Position numbers and translations under genes: made by a program. The notes under the pieces are model-generated. The model was not told where the DNA came from and ran no database searches. It saw only the letters and a program-made list of their open reading frames with translations. A stretch of DNA of 34,988 nt from Methylococcaceae bacterium (lineage in GTDB: Bacteria > Pseudomonadota > Gammaproteobacteria > Methylococcales > Methylomonadaceae). The stretch lies in the NCBI GenBank assembly GCA_005772825.1, contig SXIP01000028.1, positions 1 to 34,988 on the forward strand. The letters run 5' to 3'. Positions 1 to 7,261 of the stretch are shown piece by piece. Numbering within the stretch: position 1 is the first letter of the stretch; the number at the start of each line of letters is the position of its first letter.

Positions 1-1206
1 CACAAAGGATTTGCCCGGCAAACCGATCATCCTCATGAACCGGTCCATGACAAACGCGGCCCTCGCCATATAACCGGAGTCTTCCAGCGCCGACAGGAAC
101 ATGAATAAAAAACCGACAATCGGGATAAAGGTGGCTACGACCTGAATACCGCCGCCAACGCCTTTGGTAATTAAAACGATTAACCATTCCGGGAATTGCA
201 AGCCTGCCAGCACCACAGCCAAGCCATCGACCAATAACGCCCCGACCGCTTGATCGAAAAAATCGACAAAAGCGCTGCCGATATTGATGGTAAACATGAA
301 CATCGCATACATGACCAGCAAAAAAACCGGAATGCCTAAAAAACGGTTTAAGACGACACGATCGATTTTTTCGGTAGTATGGCGGCTTACTTCATTGAGT
401 TTGCATACCGCACTTTGGGTCAGTTCATTGACGAAGCCATAGCGGGCGTCGGCGGCCAGAATATCGATTTCATCATCGGTTTCAGTCTCCACCCGGCGTT
501 GCAATTCCAGAGCTATCGGCAACAACGATGGTCCGGCAATCTCTTTAGCCAGCGTATCGTCTTCCAGCAGGCGCACGGCAAGCCAGCGCAGGTCGCAACG
601 GCGTTGTTGAGCCGTCTCTGCCAATAACGGTGAAAGATCGGCTATGGCGTGTTCCAAGGCAGGCGAGTAGCTGATTTTTACCGAGGGTACCGGTTTGGTG
701 ACAGCGGCTCGGTTGATGGTTGCTTTTAATGCGTTAATGCCTTCCTTGGTGGATGCGCTGATAGGGATAACCGGACAACCCAGATGCGTACTCAGAAAAT
801 CAGTATCGATTTTAATGCCGCGCTGTTTGACCGCATCCATCATGTTGAGCACCAAGATCATCGGCACGCGCATTTCTATCAGCTGCGAGGTCAGATAAAG
901 ATTGCGCTCTATATTGGACGCATCAACAATATTGATAATCAGGCCGGCTTCCCTGGATGCCACATAATCCCTGGCGACTTTTTCATCCAAGGAAACCTGG
1001 TCATCGGCGGCTTCTAAAGAATAAGTGCCAGGTAAATCAACCAATTCAATCAGTTTATCGGCAAAGGCGTACTCACCGGTTTTTTTTTCGACGGTCACAC
1101 CCGGCCAATTGCCGACATGCTGCTTAGCCCCGGTCAAGACATTAAAAAGTGTTGTTTTACCGCAATTGGGATTGCCGACAACACCGACCGTAAAATCCGT
1201 GTTCAT
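1..1206 (-). CDS. feoB: Ferrous iron transport protein B (FeoB), 3' end beyond window
   Basis: FeoB is the inner-membrane GTPase-gated Fe(II) importer. The first 402 codons are visible, and the rest lies off the left edge. Translating the minus strand from the ATG at 1206 gives a G-protein domain: P-loop GNPNCGKT (residues 11-18), G3 DLPG (57-60) and G4 NMMD (121-124). A membrane domain follows, with the FeoB-typical GGIQVVATFIPIVGFLF and ALEDSGYMARAAFVMDR segments near the edge. The start overlaps the feoA stop as ATGA (1203-1206), so the two are translationally coupled. Both should be driven by the Fur-overlapped promoter at 1496-1546. Identity is secure. Whether the C-terminal gate half is intact cannot be seen. 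Confidence 0.97.
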   Translation of the reverse strand, partial: MNTDFTVGVVGNPNCGKTTLFNVLTGAKQHVGNWPGVTVEKKTGEYAFADKLIELVDLPGTYSLEAADDQVSLDEKVARDYVASREAGLIINIVDASNIERNLYLTSQLIEMRVPMILVLNMMDAVKQRGIKIDTDFLSTHLGCPVIPISASTKEGINALKATINRAAVTKPVPSVKISYSPALEHAIADLSPLLAETAQQRRCDLRWLAVRLLEDDTLAKEIAGPSLLPIALELQRRVETETDDEIDILAADARYGFVNELTQSAVCKLNEVSRHTTEKIDRVVLNRFLGIPVFLLVMYAMFMFTINIGSAFVDFFDQAVGALLVDGLAVVLAGLQFPEWLIVLITKGVGGGIQVVATFIPIVGFLFMFLSALEDSGYMARAAFVMDRFMRMIGLPGKSFV

Positions 1207-1439
1207 GACAGCTTCTCTATCAGCAAGATAGCGGCTTCATCTTTACGCAGGGTCAATGAAAAGCCGCGCAATTTGATTTCGACCGGATCGCCCAGCGGCG
1301 CAAAACGAGTCACGCTGAATTCGGTCCCTGGGGTTAAGCCCATAGCCAGCAAGCGTTTGCGATAAGCTTTACCGGATTTTTCAAAGCCGACTATTTTCCC
1401 CAAGTCACCCGTCGTAAGATTTTTTAAACTTATGCCCAT
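1203..1439 (-). CDS. feoA: Ferrous iron transport protein A (FeoA)
   Basis: FeoA is a small cytoplasmic SH3-like protein that works with FeoB in Fe(II) uptake. The 78-residue protein starts MGISLKNL and carries the family core GKAYRKRLLAMGLTPGTEF and the DPVEIKLRGFSLTLR strand region. I chose the ATG at 1439 over the in-frame TTG at 1448 because AAGG lies nine bases upstream of the ATG. A TTG start would add three residues. It is the first gene of feoAB, and its stop overlaps the feoB start by four bases. No separate feoC is visible in the window. Confidence 0.95.
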   Translation of the reverse strand: MGISLKNLTTGDLGKIVGFEKSGKAYRKRLLAMGLTPGTEFSVTRFAPLGDPVEIKLRGFSLTLRKDEAAILLIEKLS

Positions 1440-1495
1440 AGCATTCAACCTTGGAATTAAAATATATTGAAGAACCCTTAGATTAAGCAGTAATC

Positions 1496-1514
1496 AATAA
1501 TCGTTCTCATTAAA
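1496..1514 (-). promoter_or_regulatory. Fur box-like operator upstream of feoAB
   Basis: The minus strand reads TTTAATGAGAACGATTATT. It matches the 19-bp Fur consensus (GATAATGATAATCATTATC) at 13 positions. It lies just downstream of the -10 hexamer, where bound Fur-Fe(II) would cover the transcription start. The position and the target genes (Fe(II) uptake) fit iron repression. Confidence 0.8.
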
Positions 1515-1518
1515 AATG

Positions 1519-1546
1519 AATATAGCATATAACCGGTTCCAGTCAA
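1519..1546 (-). promoter_or_regulatory. Sigma70 promoter of feoAB
   Basis: On the minus strand, TTGACT (1546-1541) and TATATT (1524-1519) are separated by 16 bases and point at feoA. This is close to the sigma70 consensus (5/6 in each hexamer). Confidence 0.75.
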
Positions 1547-1645
1547 AACAAGTCCTGCTTAATATTGGATGGATCAGACTTTGGGACATGCAGTGCTTAT
1601 GCACAGAACAACATTGCCTTGAATCAGACACTATCTGAGATGGAT

Positions 1646-1712
1646 TTATCCGCAGATAACGCAGATGGACACCAAATAATAATCTGGGGACATCTGCATC
1701 GCCTGCGGATAA
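1646..1712. repeat. Imperfect 22-bp inverted repeat in the feoA-DUF2797 gap
   Basis: The gap 1440-1808 has no convincing gene. Besides the feo promoter it holds a hairpin with arms 1646-1667 and 1691-1712. The arms share TTATCCGCAG at one end and GCAGATG at the other, with mismatches only in the middle five bases and a 23-base loop. It lies just downstream of the DUF2797 stop (1809), so it could end that transcript, although no T-run follows. It could also be a copy of a dispersed element. Confidence 0.6.
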
Positions 1713-1808
1713 TAATAACGACGGAAGAGGGGTGGGCAGCAATAAACAAACGACTTAAAAGCTGTAAATCAATGGCGATGGTGAAAAGATGCTATTTGTA
1801 CGAGTCGC

Positions 1809-2624
1809 CTATGTTGAAAACTCCAACTCATAGCCGGAAAACTTGCGGATATTGATAACCCCGGTATCCAATAATAAATATTGGCCTTTTATGCCGTGCA
1901 GAACACCGGATACCTCAGGGTCTTTATCGAGATTAAACGATTTAACCTTGACCGGGTAGTTATCTACCGGAAAACATATATCGACGGGCTGTTCATTGAT
2001 CAAGATTTCCATAGCCTGTTCGCCAAAACGTTGCGTTATTTCCGTCAACTCGGCCTTGCATAACGCTATGAGTTGATCGCGTTTTTCTGCAAGCGCTACC
2101 GGTTCCGCATGCTTTTTAAGCATTTGCTGCCAACTGGTTTTATCGCTGACATGCTTGGCAATGGCAACCTCCAGTAAGCCTGAGATATGGCGCGATTGTA
2201 CTTTAAAAATCGGCAAGGCTTGAACCGCGCCCTGATCTATCCAGCGTGTCGGCAGTTGTGTTTGCCGGGTAATGCCAACCTTGATTCCGCTGGAATTGGC
2301 GAGATAAACAATATGCGGCTGAAAGCAAAATTTTAATCCCCATTCCGGCTCTCTACAGGTGCCTTTATCGTAGTGACAAGTCTCCGGTTTCATAATACAT
2401 AGGTCGCATTGCGCCAATGCAGTAAAGCAGGGATAACAATAACCCTGATTGAAACTTTTTTTCATAGTCCTGCTGCAATGAACACAGCGAATCTGACCGG
2501 TGAATTTTAGCTTGATGGACTGGCCGATCAGCGGATTCAAGGCAATTTTATGATCACCCACCGGTAAATCGTACTGAACCGGATTATCCAGCCGAGTGTG
2601 CATTTTTTCTATGTGCCCTTGCAT
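1809..2624 (-). CDS. DUF2797-like Cys-rich protein
   Basis: This 271-residue cytoplasmic protein has no signal peptide or TM segment, and its function is unknown. The N-terminal half carries eight closely spaced cysteines: C47/C50, C63/C66, C73/C76, C83 and C90. Three of the pairs are CxxC, which suggests zinc-ribbon-like metal sites. Next comes [16 protein letters not shown] (105-120), then R127 and LLEVAIAKH (about 150-158), a spacing reminiscent of the GIY-YIG nuclease fold. The C-terminal end ([21 protein letters not shown]) is typical of DUF2797 proteins as I recall them. The ATG at 2624 is supported by AGAGGA nine bases upstream. It is divergent from ppa. The nuclease idea is inference. 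Confidence 0.75.
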   Translation of the reverse strand: MQGHIEKMHTRLDNPVQYDLPVGDHKIALNPLIGQSIKLKFTGQIRCVHCSRTMKKSFNQGYCYPCFTALAQCDLCIMKPETCHYDKGTCREPEWGLKFCFQPHIVYLANSSGIKVGITRQTQLPTRWIDQGAVQALPIFKVQSRHISGLLEVAIAKHVSDKTSWQQMLKKHAEPVALAEKRDQLIALCKAELTEITQRFGEQAMEILINEQPVDICFPVDNYPVKVKSFNLDKDPEVSGVLHGIKGQYLLLDTGVINIRKFSGYELEFST

Positions 2625-2657
2625 TATGGGTATTCCTCTCAGGATGCCGATAACAAC

Positions 2658-2666
2658 TGTTATAAT
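2658..2666 (+). promoter_or_regulatory. Extended -10 promoter element for ppa
   Basis: TGTTATAAT contains a perfect TATAAT (2661-2666) preceded by the extended -10 TGn. It lies 53 bases before the ppa ATG. No good -35 is visible, which is common for extended -10 promoters. Confidence 0.5.
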
Positions 2667-2718
2667 GTCACATAATACAATTTACTTCACATTACCATTC
2701 ACTTTAAAGAGAACAAGC

Positions 2719-3267
2719 ATGTCACTAATGAAAGTTTCGTCCGGGAAAGACGTTCCTATGGATATTAATGTTGTTATTGAAATACCCGCCTACAGTTGCC
2801 CGGTTAAATATGAAATGGATAAAGACACCGGCGCACTGACCGTTGACCGCTTTATGGGAACCGCCATGCAGTATCCGACCAATTACGGTTATATTCCGCA
2901 AAGTCTCTCGGGCGATGGTGATCCGGTGGACGTCCTGGTTATTACGCCCGATCCGGTATTAGGCGGTTGCGTGGTACGCTGCCGGCCTATCGGCATATTG
3001 AAAATGATTGATGAAGCCGGCGAAGATTCGAAAGTATTGGCCGTACCGGTGCAAAAATTGACCTCCGATTACAATCGCATCAAGACTTACGAAGATATTT
3101 CCGAAAATAAACTGACAAAAATTGCCCATTTTTTTGAGCATTACAAAGACCTGGAACCCGGCAAATGGGTAAAAGTGGAAGGCTGGTTCGGCATCGAAGA
3201 AGCGAAAGAAGAAATCCTTACCAGTATTGCGCGTTATGATGCCTTGGAACATAAACCGGCGTTTTAA
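2719..3267 (+). CDS. ppa: Inorganic pyrophosphatase (family I)
   Basis: Cytosolic Mg-dependent enzyme that hydrolyses PPi to two phosphates and so pulls biosynthetic reactions forward. The 182 residues starting [13 protein letters not shown] align along their whole length with E. coli Ppa. The signature GDGDPVDV holds D66, D68 and D71, the metal-binding aspartates. [22 protein letters not shown] is family-typical. The frame is open upstream to 2596, but the ATG at 2719 gives the standard family length and has a purine-rich AAAGAGAA just upstream. nth follows 17 bases downstream and may be cotranscribed. Confidence 0.97.
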   Translation: MSLMKVSSGKDVPMDINVVIEIPAYSCPVKYEMDKDTGALTVDRFMGTAMQYPTNYGYIPQSLSGDGDPVDVLVITPDPVLGGCVVRCRPIGILKMIDEAGEDSKVLAVPVQKLTSDYNRIKTYEDISENKLTKIAHFFEHYKDLEPGKWVKVEGWFGIEEAKEEILTSIARYDALEHKPAF

Positions 3268-3284
3268 ATTAAATCGTCCTTACC

Positions 3285-3932
3285 ATGAACCCACAAAAAC
3301 GCCTGGCGATCTTTGACCGGCTGGCGGCAGCCAATCCCGAACCAACCACCGAGCTGGTTTACAGTACGCCCTTTGAACTGTTAATTGCCGTTGTCTTATC
3401 GGCACAAGCCACCGACAAGAGTGTCAACAAAGCCACCGCCTTATTGTTCCCCATCGCCGATACACCCCAGAAGATCTTGACTTTAGGCATAGAAGGGTTA
3501 AAACAATACATCAAGACTATCGGCTTATATAACAGCAAGGCGGCCAATATCATGACCCTTTGCCGTCAGTTGCTGGACAGGCATGAAGGGCGGGTTCCCG
3601 AGACCCGTGAGGAACTGGAAGCGCTGGCCGGAGTCGGCAGAAAAACAGCGAATGTCATTCTGAACACCGCTTTCGGCCAGCCTACCATTGCCGTCGATAC
3701 CCATATCTTCCGGGTTGCCAACCGCACCGGCATTGCGCCCGGCAAGAATGTTCTTGAAGTGGAGCGAAATCTGGAAAAACGGGTGCCGAAAAAGCATAAA
3801 AAAGACGCCCATCATTTGCTGATTTTACACGGGCGTTACACCTGCATCGCCAGGAAACCACGCTGTCAGCATTGTCTTATTGAAGATTTATGCGACTATA
3901 AAAATAAAGCCGGCAAGGAGGAAACCAACTAA
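3285..3932 (+). CDS. nth: Endonuclease III
   Basis: Bifunctional DNA glycosylase/AP lyase of base-excision repair, acting on oxidised pyrimidines. The 215 residues match the family length. The helix-hairpin-helix LEALAGVGRKTA carries catalytic Lys120, and the VDTH motif carries Asp138, the same numbering as E. coli Nth. The C-terminal [4Fe-4S] site is complete: C187-x6-C194-x2-C197-x5-C203. It lies 17 bases after ppa on the same strand. The unrelated hvfA gene begins 224 bases later behind its own upstream region. Confidence 0.97.
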   Translation: MNPQKRLAIFDRLAAANPEPTTELVYSTPFELLIAVVLSAQATDKSVNKATALLFPIADTPQKILTLGIEGLKQYIKTIGLYNSKAANIMTLCRQLLDRHEGRVPETREELEALAGVGRKTANVILNTAFGQPTIAVDTHIFRVANRTGIAPGKNVLEVERNLEKRVPKKHKKDAHHLLILHGRYTCIARKPRCQHCLIEDLCDYKNKAGKEETN

Positions 3933-3988
3933 AGAAAAACCGTTTAATAAAATCCCGGTATTAATGTTCAAAGCTGAATCCTTGGCAC

Positions 3989-4001
3989 TTGGTTTAACCA
4001 A
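3989..4001. promoter_or_regulatory. Inverted repeat TTGGTT-T-AACCAA upstream of hvfA
   Basis: Perfect 6+1+6 inverted repeat in the 223-base gap before hvfA. It overlaps the spacer of a weak promoter-like pair, TTGGCA (3983-3988) and TATTCA (4005-4010). Its size suits a transcription factor operator. No regulator can be named from the sequence. Confidence 0.35.
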
Positions 4002-4101
4002 CAATATTCATTCTTTATTCAGAGGGGTTTGTTATTATATGCCCCATTCGGTGCATTTCATGTGTCGAAGTACCACCCGGCTCAACCGCCTGAAGCGGAT
4101 T

Positions 4102-4115
4102 AAAATTCGAATTTT
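4102..4115. promoter_or_regulatory. Perfect 14-bp palindrome upstream of hvfA
   Basis: AAAATTCGAATTTT is a perfect palindrome 40 bases before the hvfA start. It abuts the tandem repeat at 4112-4141. It could be an operator or simply an AT-rich chance palindrome. Confidence 0.3.
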
Positions 4116-4141
4116 TACATCACACAATTTTTCCATCACAC
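4112..4141 (+). repeat. Tandem 14-nt repeat in the hvfA 5' leader
   Basis: TTTTTACATCACAC (4112-4125) recurs as TTTTTCCATCACAC (4128-4141) with a 16-base period and one mismatch, ending 14 bases before the hvfA ATG. Two sites spaced on one and a half helical turns could bind a regulator. They could instead act in the mRNA leader. Confidence 0.45.
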
Positions 4142-4155
4142 TTAAGAGAATTATT

Positions 4156-4803
4156 ATGAAAAAAATCACTAAATCACCTTTAGCCGCGGCAATGGGCGTG
4201 GCTGTTATTTCAACTTTCGCAGCAACCGGCGTTAATGCTGAAGCGAATCCATTCGGCATGACCGAACTAACTACCGGTTATATGCAAGTCGCCGAAGCCA
4301 AACAAGCCGGCGAAATGGCTTGCGGCGCATCCATGGGTATGGCCAAACCTAAAGCGGCTGAAGGCGCTTGCGCAGGCAACAAGCCATCGACAGCAACAAA
4401 AGCCGCCACTACGGCGACAACATCAAAAGCGGCTGAAGGCAAATGCGGCGATATGATGGATGGCGACAAAATGAAAAAAGGCATGGAAGCGGCTTGCGGC
4501 GCAATGATGAAAGGCAAAGAAGGCGCGTGCGGCGAAATGATGAAGGGCGAAAGCATGAAGGGCAAGGAAGGCGCGTGCGGCGCCGGCATGAAAATGCCTG
4601 AAGGCAAATGCGGCGACCAATGCGGCGAAGGCATGAAAGCTTGTCCTGACCTGAAAAATAAAGAAGGATCTTGCGGTGCATCGATGAAAGGTTGTGGTGA
4701 AGGCATGCAAGGTTGCGGCGAAATGATGAAAGGTAAAGAAGGCGCTTGTGCGGCAAATAAAGGCACTGCAGCACCGACTACCGCTGCCCCGGCTAAAAAA
4801 TAG
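4156..4803 (+). CDS. hvfA: HvfA-type RiPP metallophore precursor, exported
   Basis: The 215-residue precursor peptide starts with a Sec signal (1-28, cut likely after GVNA). A linker follows, then a low-complexity Gly/Lys/Met/Cys region with 13 cysteines: C56, 72, 97, 114, 125, 141, 152, 156, 163, 173, 180, 187 and 198. Five lie in EGxCG motifs (94-98, 122-126, 138-142, 149-153, 170-174), two of them the canonical EGKCG. In Haemophilus HvfA, the MNIO enzyme HvfB with HvfC converts EGKCG cysteines to copper-binding oxazolone/thioamide groups. The same enzyme pair lies downstream. I chose the ATG at 4156 because the signal peptide begins there. Its role as a periplasmic copper binder is inferred from the family. 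The protein is Met-rich as well, which also fits copper. Confidence 0.9.
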   Translation: MKKITKSPLAAAMGVAVISTFAATGVNAEANPFGMTELTTGYMQVAEAKQAGEMACGASMGMAKPKAAEGACAGNKPSTATKAATTATTSKAAEGKCGDMMDGDKMKKGMEAACGAMMKGKEGACGEMMKGESMKGKEGACGAGMKMPEGKCGDQCGEGMKACPDLKNKEGSCGASMKGCGEGMQGCGEMMKGKEGACAANKGTAAPTTAAPAKK

Positions 4804-4825
4804 ACTGAGCCCATTCAGGCTAATC

Positions 4826-4948
4826 TCCCGGCTTAACGGCTCACTGCCATTAAGTTAAGAAAGAAAGCTCCCTCTCCCTCCGGGAGAGGGTTGGGGAGAG
4901 GGGACTCAATCGCTTAATTTAATGGCAAGTGAGCTTAGCGGTTGGGAG
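4826..4948. repeat. Hairpin-rich repeat element between hvfA and hvfB
   Basis: Imperfect inverted repeat arms (4839-4859 and 4913-4934, both reading GCTCACT..GCCATTAA..TTAAG from the outside, one indel and one mismatch) flank a 36-base core at 4868-4903. The core hairpin pairs CCCTCTCCC (4870-4878) with GGGAGAGGG (4882-4890). A second GGGGAGAGGG (4893-4902) offers a competing partner. The core recurs in inverted orientation at 26082-26117, so this is a dispersed MITE/REP-like element. It lies inside the hvf operon and could terminate or stabilise transcripts between precursor and enzyme genes. Confidence 0.75.
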
Positions 4949-4987
4949 CACATTGCGGCAAAACACACATCATGAACACCACACGCC

Positions 4988-5839
4988 ATGAAAACAACCC
5001 AACACCTGGTTCATGGCGCGGGCTTGGGCCTGCGTCGCTCCTTTTTATCCGAGATTACCGAATCACCACCTAAAGATGTCGGCTTTTACGAGGTCGCGCC
5101 AGAAAACTGGATGACCATCGGCGGCAAGCTCGGCAAGCAATTCCGCGCGATGACAGAGCGCTTTGATTTTGTCTGTCACGGTTTATCGCTATCACTGGGC
5201 AGCACCGACCCGCTGGATGAAGAATTCGTGCAGGGCGTCAAACAGTTCATGCGCGATCATGACATGCGGTTTTACAGCGAACACCTCAGTTATTGCAGCA
5301 AAGACGGGCATTTGTACGATCTGATGCCGATCCCGTTTACCTCGGAAGCGGTGCTTCATGTGGCGGCACGCATCAGGCGCGTACAAGACATCCTGGAACA
5401 AAAAATAGCGCTTGAAAACGTCTCCTATTACGCCGCGCCGGGCCAGGAAATGTCCGAGATCGATTTTTTTAATGCCGTTGTAGCCGAAGCCGATTGCGAT
5501 GTACTCATCGACATTAATAATATTTACGTCAACAGCGTTAATCACGGTTACGATGCCGAGGCTTTTTTAAAAACCATTCCCGCACATCGCATTGCTTATG
5601 CGCATATTGCCGGTCATTACGTTGAAGCCGACGATTTCCTGGTTGATACGCATGGCGCCGAAATTATTGATCCGGTCTGGCAATTGCTCGATAAGGCTTA
5701 CGAGCTTTATGGCGTGTTTCCGACCCTGTTGGAACGTGATTTTAATATCCCCGATATGGCTGAATTATTGCGGGAAGTGAATACCATCAAAGCAATACAA
5801 AATACCTGGACAACGCATTATGCAAAAAAATCTGCTTGA
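4988..5839 (+). CDS. hvfB: HvfB-type MNIO (DUF692) peptide-modifying enzyme
   Basis: Multinuclear non-heme iron oxidase with a TIM-barrel fold. It is predicted to install oxazolone/thioamide on HvfA cysteines using iron and O2 in the cytoplasm. The 283 residues fit the family. Likely metal ligands stand in the expected order: H64 (CHGLSLSLG), E98/H99 (YSEHLSY), E143/N144 (LENVSYY), D175/N177 (LIDINNIYVNS), H206/H210 (AHIAGH), D220/H222 (DTHG) and E249 (LERD). The start ATG at 4988 lacks a clear ribosome site, and an out-of-frame ATG lies 16 bases upstream. It overlaps hvfC by 20 bases, so the two are coupled. Ligand assignment is by family pattern, not by structure. Confidence 0.93.
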   Translation: MKTTQHLVHGAGLGLRRSFLSEITESPPKDVGFYEVAPENWMTIGGKLGKQFRAMTERFDFVCHGLSLSLGSTDPLDEEFVQGVKQFMRDHDMRFYSEHLSYCSKDGHLYDLMPIPFTSEAVLHVAARIRRVQDILEQKIALENVSYYAAPGQEMSEIDFFNAVVAEADCDVLIDINNIYVNSVNHGYDAEAFLKTIPAHRIAYAHIAGHYVEADDFLVDTHGAEIIDPVWQLLDKAYELYGVFPTLLERDFNIPDMAELLREVNTIKAIQNTWTTHYAKKSA

Positions 5840-6608
5840 AACCGGAGGGAAAGTAGATTTTAGCGCCAAACAACATGAGTTTGCCGCGTACATCAGAGAT
5901 CCTGAAAACAACCCGGCCCCGGATGATGTCAATGAACAACGCATGGCGATGTATAGAGAGCTGTTTTTCAATAATATCAACAGTTTTTTATCGAGTAATT
6001 TCCCGGTATTAAGGGCGATATTGAATGATGCTCAGTGGTTTGAGCTCGCCCAGGATTTTTTTGCACGACACCGCAGCGTTTCCCCGCATTTTTCCGCGAT
6101 TCCTGAAGAGTTCCTCGACTACCTGCAAAACGAGCATGATCATTCGGGGGATTTCCCTTTTATGCTCGAACTCGCCCATTATGAATGGGTGGAAATGGCT
6201 TTATCCATTGCCAAAGAAGAATTGGTCATCAACGATCGGGTTATCGATAAGGCTATCGACGATCTGCTGACAAAAAATATCCGCTTATCCCCGTTAGCCT
6301 GGCCGCTGGCTTATCAATACCCGGTCCAGAAAATATCGCCGGATTATCTGCCTGCCGAGCCCCCCGGGCAACCTACTTGTCTGATCGTTTATCGCAACAG
6401 CGATGACGTGGTTAATTTTATTGAAATTACGCCGATTACTTACCGCTTGCTGGAAATACTCCAGGAACATGAAAGCCTGTTGACTGAAACTTGCTTGCAG
6501 CAGATCGCTGATGAATCAAAGCACCCCAATCCTGAATTGATTATCTCGGGTGGTTTGCAGATTTTGAAGGAACTTGCCGAAAAAAATATTATTTCGGTGG
6601 CTGACTGA
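5820..6608 (+). CDS. hvfC: HvfC-type DUF2063 partner protein
   Basis: Partner of the MNIO enzyme. In related systems it recognises the precursor leader and presents it to HvfB. The 262 residues have an N-terminal DUF2063 domain (about 16-110) including QHEFAAYIRDPE, the RMAMYRELFFNNI helix and LSSNFPVLRAIL. A C-terminal domain follows (about 125-255), ending in ISGGLQILKELAEKNIIS. No signal peptide or TM segment is seen. Its start lies 20 bases inside hvfB, typical for these pairs. The usual DoxX-like fourth gene (hvfD) does not follow. The next gene is convergent. Confidence 0.92.
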   Translation: MQKNLLETGGKVDFSAKQHEFAAYIRDPENNPAPDDVNEQRMAMYRELFFNNINSFLSSNFPVLRAILNDAQWFELAQDFFARHRSVSPHFSAIPEEFLDYLQNEHDHSGDFPFMLELAHYEWVEMALSIAKEELVINDRVIDKAIDDLLTKNIRLSPLAWPLAYQYPVQKISPDYLPAEPPGQPTCLIVYRNSDDVVNFIEITPITYRLLEILQEHESLLTETCLQQIADESKHPNPELIISGGLQILKELAEKNIISVAD

Positions 6609-6614
6609 GTTGCT

Positions 6615-6642
6615 CCCGCTTTCTTGAATTCAAGAAAGCGGG
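6615..6642. terminator. 28-bp perfect palindrome between convergent genes
   Basis: The arms CCCGCTTTCTTGAA / TTCAAGAAAGCGGG form a perfect palindrome between the stops of hvfC (6608) and the convergent lipoprotein gene (6655). No T-run follows on either strand, so it may work as a bidirectional 3' hairpin or stability element rather than a classical terminator. Confidence 0.6.
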
Positions 6643-6654
6643 GAAAATCGAAAA

Positions 6655-7113
6655 TTACTGCTGACGCGAAAAATCAGGTTCTCTGGGCGGTACCTTTTCT
6701 TGCAAACAATGGTAACCCGCGCTTTCATACTTAATTCTTAAGGACTGCGGATTTTCATGCTCGGTCATGAATTTTTCAGCTTCCTGGGCCGTTAAATCCT
6801 TCATCATATATTTGGCGATACACATGCAGGATTCGGAAATGCGTTTTTCATCATTTTCTTTATTGACGGAATTCTTCAGCTCCCTGTCAACACATTGAGC
6901 TGAAAAATCATGTTCGAATTTGTGTTTTTGAACATCGGTCACTTCAACTTCGTGAGAATGATCAAATGGATTATGCACGACTTTAGCCGGTGCCGTTTTC
7001 TCCGCTTTATCATCCGAACAGCCGATAACAGCCAGCGCAATAACAATGCCGGTCAAGGCGGCAAACAGGGCATTCTTTGTAATAATAGATTTTTTAATAA
7101 TGCGTGTTTTCAT
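6655..7113 (-). CDS. Small lipoprotein with His and Cys clusters, unknown function
   Basis: I do not recognise the family. The 152-residue product has an N-terminal hydrophobic helix (about 14-31) ending in LAVIGC, a lipobox with Cys32 for lipidation. Ser33 at +2 suggests outer-membrane sorting by the Lol rule. The mature part has a His-containing stretch NPFDHSHEVEV (H52, H54, plus H47, H64, H68) and cysteines C74, C96, C98 and C136, the middle two as CMC. Residues 88-136 look helical. It converges on hvfC across a 46-base gap, so it is not in that operon. The metal-type residues may mean metal binding, but that is inference. The ribosome site is weak. Confidence 0.75.
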   Translation of the reverse strand: MKTRIIKKSIITKNALFAALTGIVIALAVIGCSDDKAEKTAPAKVVHNPFDHSHEVEVTDVQKHKFEHDFSAQCVDRELKNSVNKENDEKRISESCMCIAKYMMKDLTAQEAEKFMTEHENPQSLRIKYESAGYHCLQEKVPPREPDFSRQQ

Positions 7114-7228
7114 AAAGTTTACATATAAGGGTTAAGAGGCTAAAGGCTTGCTTTAACGCCTTTAACCCGTCATTTATCAAGGGCAGAACTTTATCATTTT
7201 ATTAAGACCCAATCTACTGGTCTTCAGT

Positions 7229-7255
7229 GAAAGCGAATTTCTTGCCGTCGCTTTC
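7229..7255 (-). terminator. Hairpin after the histidine kinase gene
   Basis: GAAAGCGA (7229-7236) pairs with TCGCTTTC (7248-7255), with an 11-base loop, six bases beyond the kinase stop at 7262. No T-run follows on the minus strand, so terminator function is uncertain. Confidence 0.35.
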
Positions 7256-7261
7256 CCGTGA

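Noticed and set aside
1565-1855. 96-codon plus-strand frame in the feoA-DUF2797 gap
   Set aside because: It spans the inverted repeat at 1646-1712 and overlaps the 3' end of the DUF2797 gene. The protein is of odd composition and lacks a ribosome site, so it is taken as chance.
4278-4814. 178-codon minus-strand frame opposite hvfA, Pro/Ser/Ala-rich
   Set aside because: It is the complement of the Gly/Lys/Met/Cys-rich repeats. The plus-strand frame has a signal peptide, EGxCG motifs and the matching enzymes downstream.
4868-4903. CRISPR-like or tRNA-like repeat
   Set aside because: There is a single hairpin unit, with no regular spacer array and no tRNA arms. The core recurs once, inverted, elsewhere, which fits a dispersed REP/MITE repeat.
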